Shown piece after piece: positions 7,944 through 16,319 of a stretch of 42,701 nucleotides of DNA; the first letter of the stretch is position 1; each line of letters opens with the position of its first letter. The stretch lies in the NCBI GenBank assembly GCA_028819495.1, contig JAPPLI010000013.1, positions 1-42,701 on the forward strand, in the 5' to 3' direction. The position numbers and the translations under genes are program-made. The notes under the pieces are model-generated. The model was not told the origin of the DNA, ran no database searches, and saw nothing but the letters and a program-made list of their open reading frames with translations. The stretch is from Gammaproteobacteria bacterium (GTDB lineage Bacteria > Pseudomonadota > Gammaproteobacteria > Eutrophobiales > Eutrophobiaceae).

Positions 7944-8636
7944 ATGTCCATCGCTCATTTTCTTATCTTCAGCGCCGACACGGCGGCAACAATCAACAAT
8001 GGCGGGGAATTTCCCGAACAGGAAATATCCTCACTGGCAGCGCTTCCCGGGGTGGAGCGGGTCGACCGTTATGAGTCCACGGAGTTTGCGGACGACCCTT
8101 ATGACGACGACCGACAGGGCCAGGTTCTCACCATACAGACCGTCTATCGCGACATTGCCAGCCTTGAGCAGGGTCTGGCATCGGAGACGTTCCGGGGCCT
8201 GGTGAAAGCCGTCGCCGACGGTTCAGTGTATACCCTGGGCCACGAGGCCATGGAGATGCTGTTCTACCCGGTTGGGGACGAGAGTGAGCCGGGAGAGTGG
8301 ACCGCGCCGATCTCCTACGTGGTGCGCTACCATTATCCGGCCAATGACGTAAAACGGTTTATCGAATACTACACCAGTCATCACCCGCAAATAGAAAGAG
8401 ACTTTCCGGGAATCGCCAGCATCATGTGTTACCTGCCGATCAAATGGCAGGACCCCACCGACCTGCCCTGCCTGGGTTATATGCTCGGCAACGAGGTCGT
8501 ATTCGAATCCGTGGAAGACATGAGCATCGCCCTGAAATCACCCGTTATGATAGATATGGGCGCAGACTTCGAGCAGTTCCCCACCTTCCATGGGCACAAC
8601 ACGCATTATCCCATGCTGCGAACGCGCGTCGGTTAA
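7944..8636 (+). CDS. EthD-like dimeric alpha/beta-barrel protein
   Basis: A protein of 230 residues. The start at 7944 (MSIAHFLIF) has a GGGGAG ribosome site nine bases upstream. The sequence has two ferredoxin-like halves: residues about 1-100 and about 105-225, the latter with VVRYHYPANDVKRFIEYYTS followed by HHPQIERDFPGI. This is the EthD/antibiotic-monooxygenase-like pattern of a beta strand, a helix and a conserved HxP turn. Such proteins accompany catabolic oxygenases and may bind or dehydrate intermediates. It is divergent from the sulfatase operon across a 94-bp promoter region, suggesting shared control. The exact activity is unknown. Confidence 0.7.
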   Translation: MSIAHFLIFSADTAATINNGGEFPEQEISSLAALPGVERVDRYESTEFADDPYDDDRQGQVLTIQTVYRDIASLEQGLASETFRGLVKAVADGSVYTLGHEAMEMLFYPVGDESEPGEWTAPISYVVRYHYPANDVKRFIEYYTSHHPQIERDFPGIASIMCYLPIKWQDPTDLPCLGYMLGNEVVFESVEDMSIALKSPVMIDMGADFEQFPTFHGHNTHYPMLRTRVG

Positions 8637-8698
8637 TCTCTGCAAACCCACAAAGGCGTAGATGACCGATCCTGATATGTTCCACGTATGATATAAGG

Positions 8699-9865
8699 TT
8701 AATCAAGGATCTCGTCACCCCAGAGCCGTTCCAGGAACCGCTCCCACGGCAGTAGCCAGATGCCGTCACTGGTGCGTCTGGCGGAATTTTCGTTGGAGAC
8801 GATGATGGCGTGACGCGGGTGATGTTCTTCCATGTAGGCGCGTATTCCCCTGAAGTCTTCAGGTCGAAGGTTGGCGCTGCCCTTGACTTCAACGACTACG
8901 GCGCCATCGTGTCCGAGAACGAAATCACATTCCAGCCCTGACTTGGTGCGCCAGAAACGCACCGGGAAGTCGCGTTCACGATACGACCGGTAGGCGATCA
9001 GTTCCATCAACACAAAGTGCTCAAGTGCGCGGCCGAACTCAGGTCCGGCGACGCGTTCGACTCGACGTCCGGTGATATATCCGGCCACTCCCATGTCGAA
9101 AAGGTAGAATTTGGGCGCCCGCGTGATGACGGCACGCGAACGCCGACGGCTGTACGGTTCCACGAACACACCGAGCAATGTGTCGATGAGAATCTGGAAG
9201 TATTCGCGCACCGTTTTGGAGTCAACGCCACAGTCCCTGGCAACGTTGCTGTAGTTCAGAAGTTCTCCATGGCAAAACGAAAGCGCGTCGAAAAAGCGCG
9301 AAAATCCAGCGACATTCCTCGTCAAGCCTTCGTCAAACACTTCCTCTTTCAAGTAGTCATCCACGTAGCCCGCAAGCGCGCGCCGGTATTGCGAGGCGTT
9401 GTAGTGTGCAGGAACCAGTCCCCTGTTCATCGCCTTAACCAGGTCGAAGGCCGGGATTTCGGTCCAGCTCAGAGGGTGGAGCGCAAAGCGCCAAGCACGC
9501 CCACCCAGAAGATTTGCGCGACCGCGTTTTAACTTACGGGCGCTGGAACCGCATAACAAGAAACTCAGGGACTGATTCTCGATCAGCCTGTGAATCTCGT
9601 CGAGGATGGCAGGGGCGCGTTGCACTTCGTCAATGATGACGGGGTTGACCAACCCAGTCTGATCCAGCGCCTGTAAACGCTCCGGCAGTTTCCAGGGCGC
9701 GCGGGTGAACTCCAGCATCAACCGGGTATCAAGAAGGTCAAAATAGACAGAGGACGGAAAACGCTGGCGGAGCAACGTTGACTTTCCGGTCTTGCGAGGC
9801 CCCCACAGGAAGGCTGATTGTCCCTGCGGTATATCAAGGCGAAGGGCGCGGGCATATTCGGTCAT
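8699..9865 (-). CDS. AAA+ ATPase with DUF4143 domain
   Basis: A protein of 388 residues. The Walker A loop is GPRKTGKST (22-30), Walker B is VIIDEVQ (77-82 region) and the sensor-like CGSSARKL follows. The C-terminal DUF4143 region has a PD-(D/E)xK-like core: GLECDFVLG, then VVVEVKGS, whose E-x-K suggests a nuclease-like fold. COG1373-type proteins of this kind are widespread, often mobile and of unsettled function. A second, diverged family member is at 15104-16231. A 10-bp inverted repeat starts at the base before the start codon. Confidence 0.88.
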   Translation of the reverse strand: MTEYARALRLDIPQGQSAFLWGPRKTGKSTLLRQRFPSSVYFDLLDTRLMLEFTRAPWKLPERLQALDQTGLVNPVIIDEVQRAPAILDEIHRLIENQSLSFLLCGSSARKLKRGRANLLGGRAWRFALHPLSWTEIPAFDLVKAMNRGLVPAHYNASQYRRALAGYVDDYLKEEVFDEGLTRNVAGFSRFFDALSFCHGELLNYSNVARDCGVDSKTVREYFQILIDTLLGVFVEPYSRRRSRAVITRAPKFYLFDMGVAGYITGRRVERVAGPEFGRALEHFVLMELIAYRSYRERDFPVRFWRTKSGLECDFVLGHDGAVVVEVKGSANLRPEDFRGIRAYMEEHHPRHAIIVSNENSARRTSDGIWLLPWERFLERLWGDEILD

Positions 9866-9914
9866 TTCGGAGTATTCTCTGAAATAGTTAAGCTAATTTG
9901 GAATATACTCCGAA
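9866..9914. promoter_or_regulatory. Spaced perfect inverted repeat upstream of DUF4143 ATPase
   Basis: TTCGGAGTAT at 9866-9875 and its exact complement ATACTCCGAA at 9905-9914 are separated by 29 bases of AT-rich DNA. The left arm abuts the ATPase start codon (9863-9865), so the arms bracket the probable promoter or leader. This geometry suggests a dimeric regulator bridging two sites, or autoregulation. No clear -35/-10 pair is visible between the arms. Confidence 0.5.
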
Positions 9915-9992
9915 TTGGACGAGAAATCAAGGCGCTGTTCGACCCGACCCCGTTTGCTCTTCACCGAAACTGGCGCTGTAAGGGCGTTGCGC

Positions 9993-10463
9993 CTACCCGG
10001 GATGCTTGGTTCGAAAATCAGCCGACGATCGATTCCCCTTCCCGATATTGCAGTCTCCACACAGTGCTTGCAGGTTGTCTTCGACAGTGCGCCCGCCCAA
10101 AGAGAAGGGCGTGACATGGTCAATATGCAGTCTGACCCCGGATTCGGGCGTAGCGCCGCATGCCAGGCACCGTCTATCGCGTTCCAATACACGAAACCGC
10201 ATTGCAGCCGGTATCTGCCTGCTCCGACCTTTGTGTTCTGGCAACGGCACGCTGCCAGTTGCTCGATCTTCACGCAGGCCCGGCAGATCGTAGCCCTTGT
10301 TCGCCATGAAGTGACCTTTCACAACTGCAAGCGCCACGAATTCGCGCATGAATGCCACGGCGGTCGTATCGAGGAATTTGGCCGTCTTTCCATCGAACGT
10401 ACCCAGATATACTCGGTTCCCTTCGCGGATTTCGTACTCCATCCCATCCAGGCATCGAATCAA
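9993..10463 (-). CDS. HNH endonuclease
   Basis: A protein of 156 residues. The C-terminal HNH fold is complete: RFRVLERDRRCLACG (first Cys pair), HIDHVTPFSLGG (the His-Asp-His block), DNLQALCGDCNIGKGN (Asn and second Cys pair). The N-terminal 85 residues are a separate unrecognised domain, possibly for recruitment. The frame opens with TTG at 10463, whose TTGA overlaps the helicase stop. An ATG at 10442 is the alternative start. The overlap shows coupling with the primase-helicase, so the nuclease is probably its effector. Confidence 0.88.
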   Translation of the reverse strand: MIRCLDGMEYEIREGNRVYLGTFDGKTAKFLDTTAVAFMREFVALAVVKGHFMANKGYDLPGLREDRATGSVPLPEHKGRSRQIPAAMRFRVLERDRRCLACGATPESGVRLHIDHVTPFSLGGRTVEDNLQALCGDCNIGKGNRSSADFRTKHPG

Positions 10464-12865
10464 CGCATCCCTTCATTAGTATTCTCGACTAAATAGCCAA
10501 GATTTTCGTAGCCGCGAAGGCGCTTTTCACTCATACGCTTAAGCATCGGAACAAGGTTATCTACATAATCGTAAACAAGCACTTCCCGTTTTTCGGGATT
10601 CGGTCGATGAAGGCGGCCAACATATTGCGCCAACACTCCCTTCCAAGAGACAGGCATTACTAAAAACAGAGTATCAAGACGCGCATCGTCGAAACCCTCA
10701 CCGATGTAGCGGCCTGTTGCAATCAAGACCCTCTCTTCCGTTTCGGGTACTTCCTCAAGGCGTTGCAATATCTCGCGGCGTTGCCTTACTCCCATGCCAC
10801 CGTGAAGCAGGAGGACATTCCTCGCGAAACGGCTGAGTCTCTCGGAAAGCCGGAAAGCATGGTCCTTGCGCTCGGTGATGATGACAGGCGAGCGCTGTTC
10901 ATCCAAGGTCTTCAATACATCATCGAAAATCAGCGTATTGCGTGTCTCGTCCTTAGACAAAGCTGTATAAATTCGCTGAACAGGAATACGCTGTTCCCCG
11001 ATTTCTGCCGAAAGCTGGAATTCAGTTGGGCGCAGCACCACCCGGTGTTTAAACGCACGTTTGCGGGCTTGCGCTTTTGCGGTAGTCCTGAATCGCACCG
11101 GGCCGCATTGCATGAAGATAATCGGATGATGACCATCCTTACGGGTCACGGTGGCAGAAAGTCCCAAGACATATTTCGCCTTCGCATAGCGGCTGACAGC
11201 TTCAAAACTGACCGCGGATATATGGTGGCATTCGTCAACTACCAAATGACCGTAATCGGAAATAACGTCATCAACCTCGCCTTTACGCACCATGCTCTGA
11301 ATGACGGCGACATCGACAATTCCGGTAGGCTGGCGTTTGCCGCCGCCAATCTGCCCGATTGAGGAAGCAGGGAGATCAAGGAAAACACTGAGCCGGGCAA
11401 TCCATTGTTCCATGAGTTGACGGCGATGCACCAGGATGAGTGTGTTGGTCTTGCGAGCGGCAATAATGAAAGCGGCGATAACGGTTTTTCCAAACGCAGT
11501 TGTTGCTGCAAGCACCCCGGTATCGTGCGCCAGAAGAGCCTCGGCAGACGCTTTCTGCTCCGATGTCAATTCACCAAGAAACCCTGCCTTGATCTTGTGG
11601 CCGGAGTGACGTTCGTCGCGTAGATTCATACTAACACCCAATTCCTTAAACAATTGCTCCATTTCTTCGCGACTACCTCGCGGCAAGGCAAGGTGATGCG
11701 ACAGTAATTCTCCACAAGAAATAATGCGAGGAATACCGAATGTTGAAAGCCGCATCGCCTGGGTCCGGTAAAAGACCGGGTTTTGGAAGGCCGCAAGCCG
11801 GATGAGTTGGTTTATCACACCAGGAGGCAATCCGGCACGCGGAATGTAAATCTGATTGCTCAGGACCACGTCCAGGCTCCTGGGCAGTGGGACTGTGATA
11901 TCGGGTACAAGTTTGAGTCTCGAGGGTGGCACATCCCAGGGTTCTTCATTCTCCTCATCAAGTGGCCGGCGCAGGTCAATGACTTGGTCCTGCCGACGTG
12001 CCGCTTCGACGAGCGCCATCAATTTCGCCAGGCTCAGGCGGGAAAGTGTCGAGAGAAACGCCCATTGATCCCGATAAGGTTCGAAACTTTCATCAAGAAA
12101 GACACTATTGCCATTCTGACGGGGACCATGCTGCAAGGGCAACGCGATAAGGTTGCCGAAACCGCCAGTCGGCATGGTGTCCTGGCTTGGAAAAAGTCGG
12201 TCGTAGGACTCAAAGCCGATGTCGGGATTTCGTTTCATCGTCTCTGTAAAAAGATGAGTTCCAAGGCGTCGAGCAAGCGCCACCGGCGCCGGCTCTGCGA
12301 AAAATATCCACACGTGCCCGCCATTGCCGGAACGCGATCTCTCAAGGGCTGACGGTATCTGTTTCAACCGGCAAGTTGCCAAAAAGGCTGCCGCGTCCCG
12401 TTGCCACGTCTGTTTATCAAAATCGGCAGCAAGAAACCAGCAGTCGCCGTCAGCAAGCATGGGATAGACGCCTATCGTTTGACGTCCACGCAAGTGCCAG
12501 TCGACCACCTCGTCGGTTACTCTCAGGAAGTCCTGATTCGGACACTCACCGCATTTGACCTTGGGCTTGCCGCATATTCCGGGTTTCCACTCATTGCCGC
12601 AGGCCGGCGCATAACCAGCCTTGCCTGCCCTGGCGTTTTGCCAGCGTTTCGGAAACACATCCTCGCGCCCGCGGAACAGTGAGCGGAATAGGGCGATCTT
12701 CTCACTCACCCCGGAATGGTTTGTCACAAGCCCCTTGGTATGCAGTTCGTCTTTTTCAGACGTGCACATAGCCTGAAGCTCGGCAAGTCGGTTCTCAAGC
12801 TTTGCTTTTTCGGCTTCGAGTTGACTCAGACGCTCCTGAATGGCCGCAATTTCTTTAGGATTCAT
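10460..12865 (-). CDS. TOTE-type primase-helicase (AEP domain plus DEAD/DEAH helicase)
   Basis: About 801 residues from the ATG at 12865; a TTG at 12877 adds four. The order is an N-terminal coiled coil (about 3-36), then a four-Cys cluster (C89, C98, C105, C108, in KCGECPNQ). Next is an archaeo-eukaryotic-primase core with D148-F-D150 and SGNGGH (His184). The superfamily 2 helicase follows, with Walker A AFGKT (about 457-461), DECHH (544-548), the SAT block GLSATVTRKDG, and GRLHR. This architecture is known from TOTE conflict systems, proposed defence or mobile-element systems that use nuclease effectors. The HNH gene overlaps its 3' end. It is probably co-transcribed with the upstream DUF3883 nuclease. 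Confidence 0.88.
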   Translation of the reverse strand: MNPKEIAAIQERLSQLEAEKAKLENRLAELQAMCTSEKDELHTKGLVTNHSGVSEKIALFRSLFRGREDVFPKRWQNARAGKAGYAPACGNEWKPGICGKPKVKCGECPNQDFLRVTDEVVDWHLRGRQTIGVYPMLADGDCWFLAADFDKQTWQRDAAAFLATCRLKQIPSALERSRSGNGGHVWIFFAEPAPVALARRLGTHLFTETMKRNPDIGFESYDRLFPSQDTMPTGGFGNLIALPLQHGPRQNGNSVFLDESFEPYRDQWAFLSTLSRLSLAKLMALVEAARRQDQVIDLRRPLDEENEEPWDVPPSRLKLVPDITVPLPRSLDVVLSNQIYIPRAGLPPGVINQLIRLAAFQNPVFYRTQAMRLSTFGIPRIISCGELLSHHLALPRGSREEMEQLFKELGVSMNLRDERHSGHKIKAGFLGELTSEQKASAEALLAHDTGVLAATTAFGKTVIAAFIIAARKTNTLILVHRRQLMEQWIARLSVFLDLPASSIGQIGGGKRQPTGIVDVAVIQSMVRKGEVDDVISDYGHLVVDECHHISAVSFEAVSRYAKAKYVLGLSATVTRKDGHHPIIFMQCGPVRFRTTAKAQARKRAFKHRVVLRPTEFQLSAEIGEQRIPVQRIYTALSKDETRNTLIFDDVLKTLDEQRSPVIITERKDHAFRLSERLSRFARNVLLLHGGMGVRQRREILQRLEEVPETEERVLIATGRYIGEGFDDARLDTLFLVMPVSWKGVLAQYVGRLHRPNPEKREVLVYDYVDNLVPMLKRMSEKRLRGYENLGYLVENTNEGMR

Positions 12866-12957
12866 ACCCGGGTTCAAACGGTAAAGTGCTTTACTGCCTG
12901 AGCGCTCTTTGCCGGGAAAGCGTTAGAAGTGTTGTAGTGGATGCCATAAGGTGCTCG

Positions 12958-13824
12958 TCACTGTAGTTCACCAGCAAGCTGGAATTCACACTTATATTGC
13001 AAAGGAATTAAGCGCATTTTCTCGAGTTGCTCAACCGATAGATAAAAAACACTTCCACTATTGGAATTTGGGTTGAATTCAAATATGCGATAAATCTTGT
13101 ATTTTTTTCTATTTTGACGCGCACACTCCAACTCATTTGCGGTAATGATAAATCCCGTGCTTTTATCTTTTAATGTCGTTTTTACTTCTATGAGGATCTC
13201 AGAACCATCGGCGTTGTAGCATAAGATGTCGTAGCCTGCGCCGTCCCCCCATTCTTTGGACACATGAATAATTTTTTTGGCCAGTCCAGGCTTGCCTGCG
13301 TCACGTAGCCTCTTCCTCTCTGTTTCCATGATCATATCTTCACCTGCCAAACCAATTTCCTTAGCTCGGTCACTGTTTAGATTGACCCAATAATTCAGAT
13401 GTGTGGTTTTCTTCTTATCTGTGATGCCTTCTTTTCTGGCAGAGATGTCAGGCGGTTCTACTACGATTAATCCGCCATTGCCCGGCTTCGCCTTTTCATA
13501 AACAAATAAGCTTTCCTCATCAAAATGGAACCCTTTTGCATACGCGCACACAGCGCACTTATGCCTTTGGACACCGCCTTGATTTTCATGGATTTTTTCG
13601 ACCGCTGAAAGGCGCGCCACTTTGCCATGCTTACATCTACGGATATCGGAAGCAGTAGCAGGTTGCCATCCTTGTCGTGCATCTTGCAGTCCATATTGGA
13701 ATGCGCAATGGCAGCACCTGTGGCGCTCTGGCCCCGCTTGCGACTCGGGTAATTCTGACAACACCTGCTTTGGGGCCTCTTGCCCACTATCACATGTCAG
13801 TAAAGCTTCTGGATTTAATCTCAT
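12958..13824 (-). CDS. DUF3883 (PD-(D/E)xK-type) restriction-like nuclease
   Basis: A protein of 288 residues. The N-terminus holds two repeats of one module: LPESQAGPERHRCCHCAF (25-42) and HENQGGVQRHKCAVCAY (79-95), with C64-x-H66 between, looking like zinc-binding sites. The C-terminal DUF3883 domain carries GYDILCYN (Asp199) and IEVKT (Glu213-x-Lys215), a D...E-x-K nuclease core. It follows the methylase by 60 bases and precedes the primase-helicase by about 90, so I infer it is the restriction half of a restriction-modification pair. It is visibly AT-richer than its surroundings, suggesting recent transfer. Confidence 0.75.
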   Translation of the reverse strand: MRLNPEALLTCDSGQEAPKQVLSELPESQAGPERHRCCHCAFQYGLQDARQGWQPATASDIRRCKHGKVARLSAVEKIHENQGGVQRHKCAVCAYAKGFHFDEESLFVYEKAKPGNGGLIVVEPPDISARKEGITDKKKTTHLNYWVNLNSDRAKEIGLAGEDMIMETERKRLRDAGKPGLAKKIIHVSKEWGDGAGYDILCYNADGSEILIEVKTTLKDKSTGFIITANELECARQNRKKYKIYRIFEFNPNSNSGSVFYLSVEQLEKMRLIPLQYKCEFQLAGELQ

Positions 13825-13884
13825 TACTTGTGCTCTTGACTTTATGCATCGCTATACGCAAGAGCAAAACACATAGATTAAGCT

Positions 13885-14748
13885 TTATGATTGCCTGCTC
13901 ATTGTGAAATTGGTGATCAAGGCTTCCGGAATTTGCCCGCGTCTGTCGCCCTTACTGTTTACGGAACGCTTTGCAAGAACTGTAGTTATGCAAAAATCGC
14001 TATATAAAGATTGAATAAATTCCGTCATGGAGTTGGAAAGAATCAGTTTAATGCCGCGCTTGTCCAGTTCTCTAAATACATTCGCCAATTTGCGCTGTGC
14101 GTCTTCACCAAAGTCGTACCTGGAGTATGACGTAAAGCTCGCCGTCTTTGATATTGGATGGTACGGTGGGTCGAAATAGATTAAATCGCCCTCCTTTGCA
14201 TGTTTTTCGACAGTCGTGAACGAGCAAGCGCTGATTTGTGTTTGGGACAAGGAAGCGGAAACTGCCAAAAGATTTTCCGCATCACAAATCTTAGGATTCT
14301 CGTAACTCCCCATAGGGGCATTAAACAATCCTTTACTGTTCTCCCTATGCAATCCGTTATAACAAGTCTTATTGAGATATATGATTCTGGCGGCTCGCGT
14401 GGCAGAAGTTCTCGGCGAACTTGAACGCATATCGTAGTAATACTTTTTGCAGTGTTTCGCCTTATGCACCTTTAGATGTTTTATCACTCTATCAACATCA
14501 TCTCTTACACCCAGGTAGGCGTGGATAATACTTTCGCTGACATCAGAGAGGTAAGAGATGCCATTTAGTTGCTGTCGTCGCGCTAATTCGAAGAATAGTG
14601 CTCCCCCTCCCAGAAACGGCTCATGATAGCGACCAAACGGTCCTGCGCTCTCCACCGCCCGCAGCAATTCAGGCAGCAATTGCCTCTTCCCGCCAACCCA
14701 TTTGAGAAAAGGTCGAGGGAGTGTATTTGTCGATGAGTTTCCGCTCAT
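13885..14748 (-). CDS. DNA adenine methylase (Dam/D12 class)
   Basis: A protein of 287 residues, typical of alpha-class N6-adenine methyltransferases. Motifs are FLKWVGGKRQLLPEL near the N-terminus, the SAM-binding EPFLGGGALFFEL (43-55) and the catalytic DPPY at 193-196. The class usually recognises GATC or similar short sites, but the target cannot be read from sequence. It is the first gene of the methylase-nuclease-helicase-HNH series and begins 15 bases after a broken antitoxin gene, so the cassette seems to have landed in that gene. It is AT-rich like the neighbouring nuclease. Confidence 0.9.
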   Translation of the reverse strand: MSGNSSTNTLPRPFLKWVGGKRQLLPELLRAVESAGPFGRYHEPFLGGGALFFELARRQQLNGISYLSDVSESIIHAYLGVRDDVDRVIKHLKVHKAKHCKKYYYDMRSSSPRTSATRAARIIYLNKTCYNGLHRENSKGLFNAPMGSYENPKICDAENLLAVSASLSQTQISACSFTTVEKHAKEGDLIYFDPPYHPISKTASFTSYSRYDFGEDAQRKLANVFRELDKRGIKLILSNSMTEFIQSLYSDFCITTVLAKRSVNSKGDRRGQIPEALITNFTMSRQS

Positions 14749-14763
14749 GGTTCAAAATCAGTT

Positions 14764-14972
14764 TTATATGTACATATCTGTACGACGCTCCAGCTTTGAA
14801 ACACTGGCCTGTTTTATTCCCAAGGTCTGGCCAATTGCTCCTGGGATAAAACGCGCGCCGGACGCAGTTCCTGAAGCGGCATTTCATCCAGCATTGCCTG
14901 CCTCAGGCCGGCTGCTTTCTCGAGCGCTTCGGGACTCATCTTCGCCCGTAATTCAGAAAATCTTTTAGCCAT
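14764..14972 (-). pseudogene. Broken HigA-like XRE antitoxin
   Basis: The ATG at 14972 opens MAKRFSELRAKMSPEALEKA, then MLDEMPLQELRPARVLSQEQ, the N-terminus of HigA-type antitoxins. The frame hits a stop just after LARPWE. In a neighbouring frame the missing helix-turn-helix continues (GQTLGIKQASVSKLERRTDM) and stops after MYI at 14764, where the methylase cassette begins. So there is one frameshift plus loss of the C-terminal half, and the protein is surely non-functional. Confidence 0.75.
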
Positions 14973-14973
14973 G

Positions 14974-15039
14974 TTACCTGTCACCTGCTGTTTTCTGTAA
15001 ATGCTCGTCGTATAAATCATCTGCGATTGGCAGGGTCAT
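14974..15039 (-). pseudogene. Possible remnant of HigB-like toxin C-terminus
   Basis: A short frame ending one base before the higA-like ATG reads TLPIADDLYDEHLQKTAGDR, matching the usual tail of HigB/RelE-family toxins (PIAD-LY--HL). The position directly upstream of the antitoxin is right for a higBA operon. The rest of the toxin is absent between here and the ATPase gene that ends at 15104. Confidence 0.4.
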
Positions 15040-15103
15040 TGTCAAAGTAAATCCGGAGCACCGCGTCATACAGCGTCCGAAATAGCCCCGGGAAAGCCCC
15101 CGC

Positions 15104-16231
15104 TCAGCCCCATGAGATCCCCTCCAGGAACGCCTGCGGCGGTTCTATCCGCTCACCTCCGGGGTAGGATTTGCTCTGCGCGAGTTCACCGACTACCTGT
15201 ATGCGGGACAGCGGTTCCGTTGCCAGGATTTTCTTGAAGTTGCGGCTGAGGCCGGCGTCTTTCCATTTGACTTCAATAAGCTGGTGAGGCTGTTTTTCCC
15301 GGGTGATGAGAAAATCGATTTCATGACCGTCCTTGGTCCTCAGGAACTGTAAATCAAGGACGGCCCCGTCCACATCCTGCGCCCGTTGTACTTCCTTCAG
15401 CAGGGCACAGGCTACCAGGTTCTCCAGCCTGGTTCCCTCGTCTCCCTGCACCATGCCATTGTCATAGAAATAGTACTTGGGTTCCTTAAGCAAGGCGCGC
15501 GCGACGTTTTTATGGTACGGGACCAGCTTGAAGATCACGTACAGGTCTTCCAGCAGCTTCAGCCAATGGCGGATGGTATTGGGACTTTTTTGCAGGTCGC
15601 GGGCAAGCGACAGGGCAGATACGGGACTGCCGACCCGGGTCCGCAGCAATTCAATCAGGGTTTCTATGGATTGAATATCCCTGACCGCCGTCAGGGTCAG
15701 GAGTTCTTCTTTCAGGATGAGGTCGATGTGTGAACGTTTCCAGCGATTATAGTAACCTTGTGTGCCTTTCAAAAAAGGTTCCGGAAATCCACCCACTGTC
15801 ATCAGGCGGGTAAAAATTTCGTCCCCGCTTAAACCGGAGAACGCCAAGGCTTCCTTGAAGTCCAGCGGGTGCAACCGAAACTGAAAATGCCTGCCGGCCA
15901 ACGAGTCGCCCGTCTTGCGGAAAGCCTCCAGCCTGGCGCTGCCGGTCACCAGCAGGGCCGGCGGCATACCTTCAACGTCGTAAATGCCCTTCAGCCAGAC
16001 CTTCCATTGATCCATTTTGTGCAGTTCATCAAAAATCACCAGCGCCTTTTGCCGGTCCCAGCTTTTTTCCCGGAGCAGCAGGCGGTGTTCCGCCAAGTCA
16101 TAATTGATGTACTGGTAGTCAGGGCGCAACATCCTGGACAACGTGGTTTTACCGCTCTGGCGCGGCCCGGTCAGCAGCAGGATTTTCCTGCCCAGTTCTT
16201 CTGACAGCGCGGGGGTAAGATATCTTTCCAC
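15104..16231 (-). CDS. AAA+ ATPase with DUF4143 domain (second copy, diverged)
   Basis: A protein of 375 residues starting at GTG 16231. Walker A is GPRQSGKTT (22-30) and Walker B VIFDELHK (Asp68-Glu69), followed by VTGSARLEAF. The C-terminal DUF4143 part has GHEIDFLIT and LIEVKW, again an E-x-K nuclease-like motif. It belongs to the same family as the gene at 8699-9865 but is clearly not a recent duplicate. A promoter and an array of inverted repeats lie directly upstream. It closes the defence island on the metK side. Its biological role is not established. Confidence 0.88.
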   Translation of the reverse strand: MERYLTPALSEELGRKILLLTGPRQSGKTTLSRMLRPDYQYINYDLAEHRLLLREKSWDRQKALVIFDELHKMDQWKVWLKGIYDVEGMPPALLVTGSARLEAFRKTGDSLAGRHFQFRLHPLDFKEALAFSGLSGDEIFTRLMTVGGFPEPFLKGTQGYYNRWKRSHIDLILKEELLTLTAVRDIQSIETLIELLRTRVGSPVSALSLARDLQKSPNTIRHWLKLLEDLYVIFKLVPYHKNVARALLKEPKYYFYDNGMVQGDEGTRLENLVACALLKEVQRAQDVDGAVLDLQFLRTKDGHEIDFLITREKQPHQLIEVKWKDAGLSRNFKKILATEPLSRIQVVGELAQSKSYPGGERIEPPQAFLEGISWG

Positions 16232-16260
16232 GGTAAACGGGGCGTTTCAAAAACGCTGTC

Positions 16261-16319
16261 ATATTTTCACACAACTGACAGAAAGTCAAGACTTTTTGTC
16301 AGTTTTATGACAAAAAGTC
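16261..16319 (-). promoter_or_regulatory. Promoter with repeated TGACAnAAAGTC operator boxes
   Basis: On the minus strand TTGACT (16289-16284), 17 nt and AAATAT (16266-16261) form a plausible promoter for the DUF4143 ATPase gene. Three copies of one 12-bp box surround it: TGACAGAAAGTC (16276-16287), its inverted form GACTTTTTGTCA (16290-16301) and TGACAAAAAGTC (16308-16319). The last two are a perfect 12-bp inverted repeat. They could also fold as a hairpin downstream of metK, but there is no U-tract on the metK strand, so an operator is the better reading. Confidence 0.55.

Noticed and set aside
16290-16319. Perfect 12-bp inverted repeat as metK terminator
   Set aside because: There is no U-tract follows on the metK strand, and the same box occurs a third time over the ATPase promoter, so an operator explains it better.
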